This document shows, piece after piece, positions 6,750 to 6,796 of a stretch of 6,796 bases of DNA. The stretch is from Planctomycetota bacterium (GTDB taxonomy: Bacteria; Planctomycetota; MHYJ01; JACQXL01): NCBI GenBank assembly GCA_016208805.1, contig JACQXL010000232.1:1-6796 (forward strand), given 5' to 3'. A program made the translations under genes and the position numbers. Position 1 is the stretch's first letter. Each line of letters begins with the position of its first letter. The notes under the pieces are model-generated. The model worked only from the letters and a program-made list of their open reading frames with translations. It had not been told where the DNA came from and searched no databases.

Positions 6750-6796
6750 AAAATCCAGCGCCTCGCCGTGCAGAACGAGTCTTACCAACGGCGGCG
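6726..6796 (-). CDS. C-terminal end of the upstream operon gene (unidentified)
   Basis: Only 22 codons and a TAA stop (6728-6726) are inside the window; the gene enters from the right edge. The other two minus-strand frames are closed by stops within this stretch, so this frame is the likely coding one. It ends with LVLHGEALDFE followed by TTDEHR. The final six residues are encoded by the dispersed-type repeat, which suggests that repeat insertion supplied a new C-terminal tail and stop. The 43-nt gap to the next ATG fits an operon with the secretin genes. The fragment is too short to identify; a further component of the same apparatus would be expected. Confidence 0.5.
   Translation of the reverse strand, partial: PPLVRLVLHGEALDFETTDEHR

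Noticed and set aside
1..6796. CRISPR array, tRNA or rRNA genes
   Set aside because: No regularly spaced identical repeats with unique spacers and no tRNA or rRNA sequence signatures were seen; nearly all of the window is protein-coding.

Overview
The window carries one minus-strand gene cluster, transcribed from right to left, from a diderm (Gram-negative type) bacterium. It encodes an outer-membrane secretin and two companion envelope proteins, followed at the left edge by the start of an insertion-sequence transposase. The sequence does not fix the organism. Very long TPR proteins, a secretin with TPRs in front, an FN3-containing envelope protein and weak Shine-Dalgarno (SD) usage would fit an uncultivated Planctomycetota/PVC-type or related environmental lineage. 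That assignment is inference only.

Layout from right (upstream) to left (downstream): (1) 6796-6726, the last 22 codons of an unidentified gene, whose stop lies inside a short dispersed-type repeat (6692-6749). (2) 6682-5732, a single-pass membrane protein with an FN3-like domain and a C-terminal beta-rich domain, placed where gspC sits in type II secretion operons. (3) 5715-3109, a TPR/coiled-coil lipoprotein ending in a complete secretin domain. (4) 3103-200, a 967-residue exported TPR solenoid. The gaps are 43, 16 and 5 nt, so these genes very probably form one transcription unit that begins outside the window. (5) 199-137, a short AT-rich spacer with no recognisable rho-independent terminator. 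(6) 136-1, the 5' end of an insertion sequence: putative terminal repeat, strong sigma70-type promoter, SD-sequestering hairpin and the first 22 codons of an IS1182/IS5-like transposase.

Working model: the FN3 protein (inner membrane, GspC/PilP-like position) connects to the secretin channel in the outer membrane, and the big TPR protein acts in the periplasm as a scaffold or assembly factor. This would be a divergent type II secretion or type IV pilus-like apparatus. The secretin call is firm; the GspC-like role and the TPR protein's role are inferred. The IS end shows a layout like that known from IS10 and IS50: transcripts reading in from the host operon would fold a hairpin over the transposase SD, while transcripts from the IS's own promoter would lack one arm of it.
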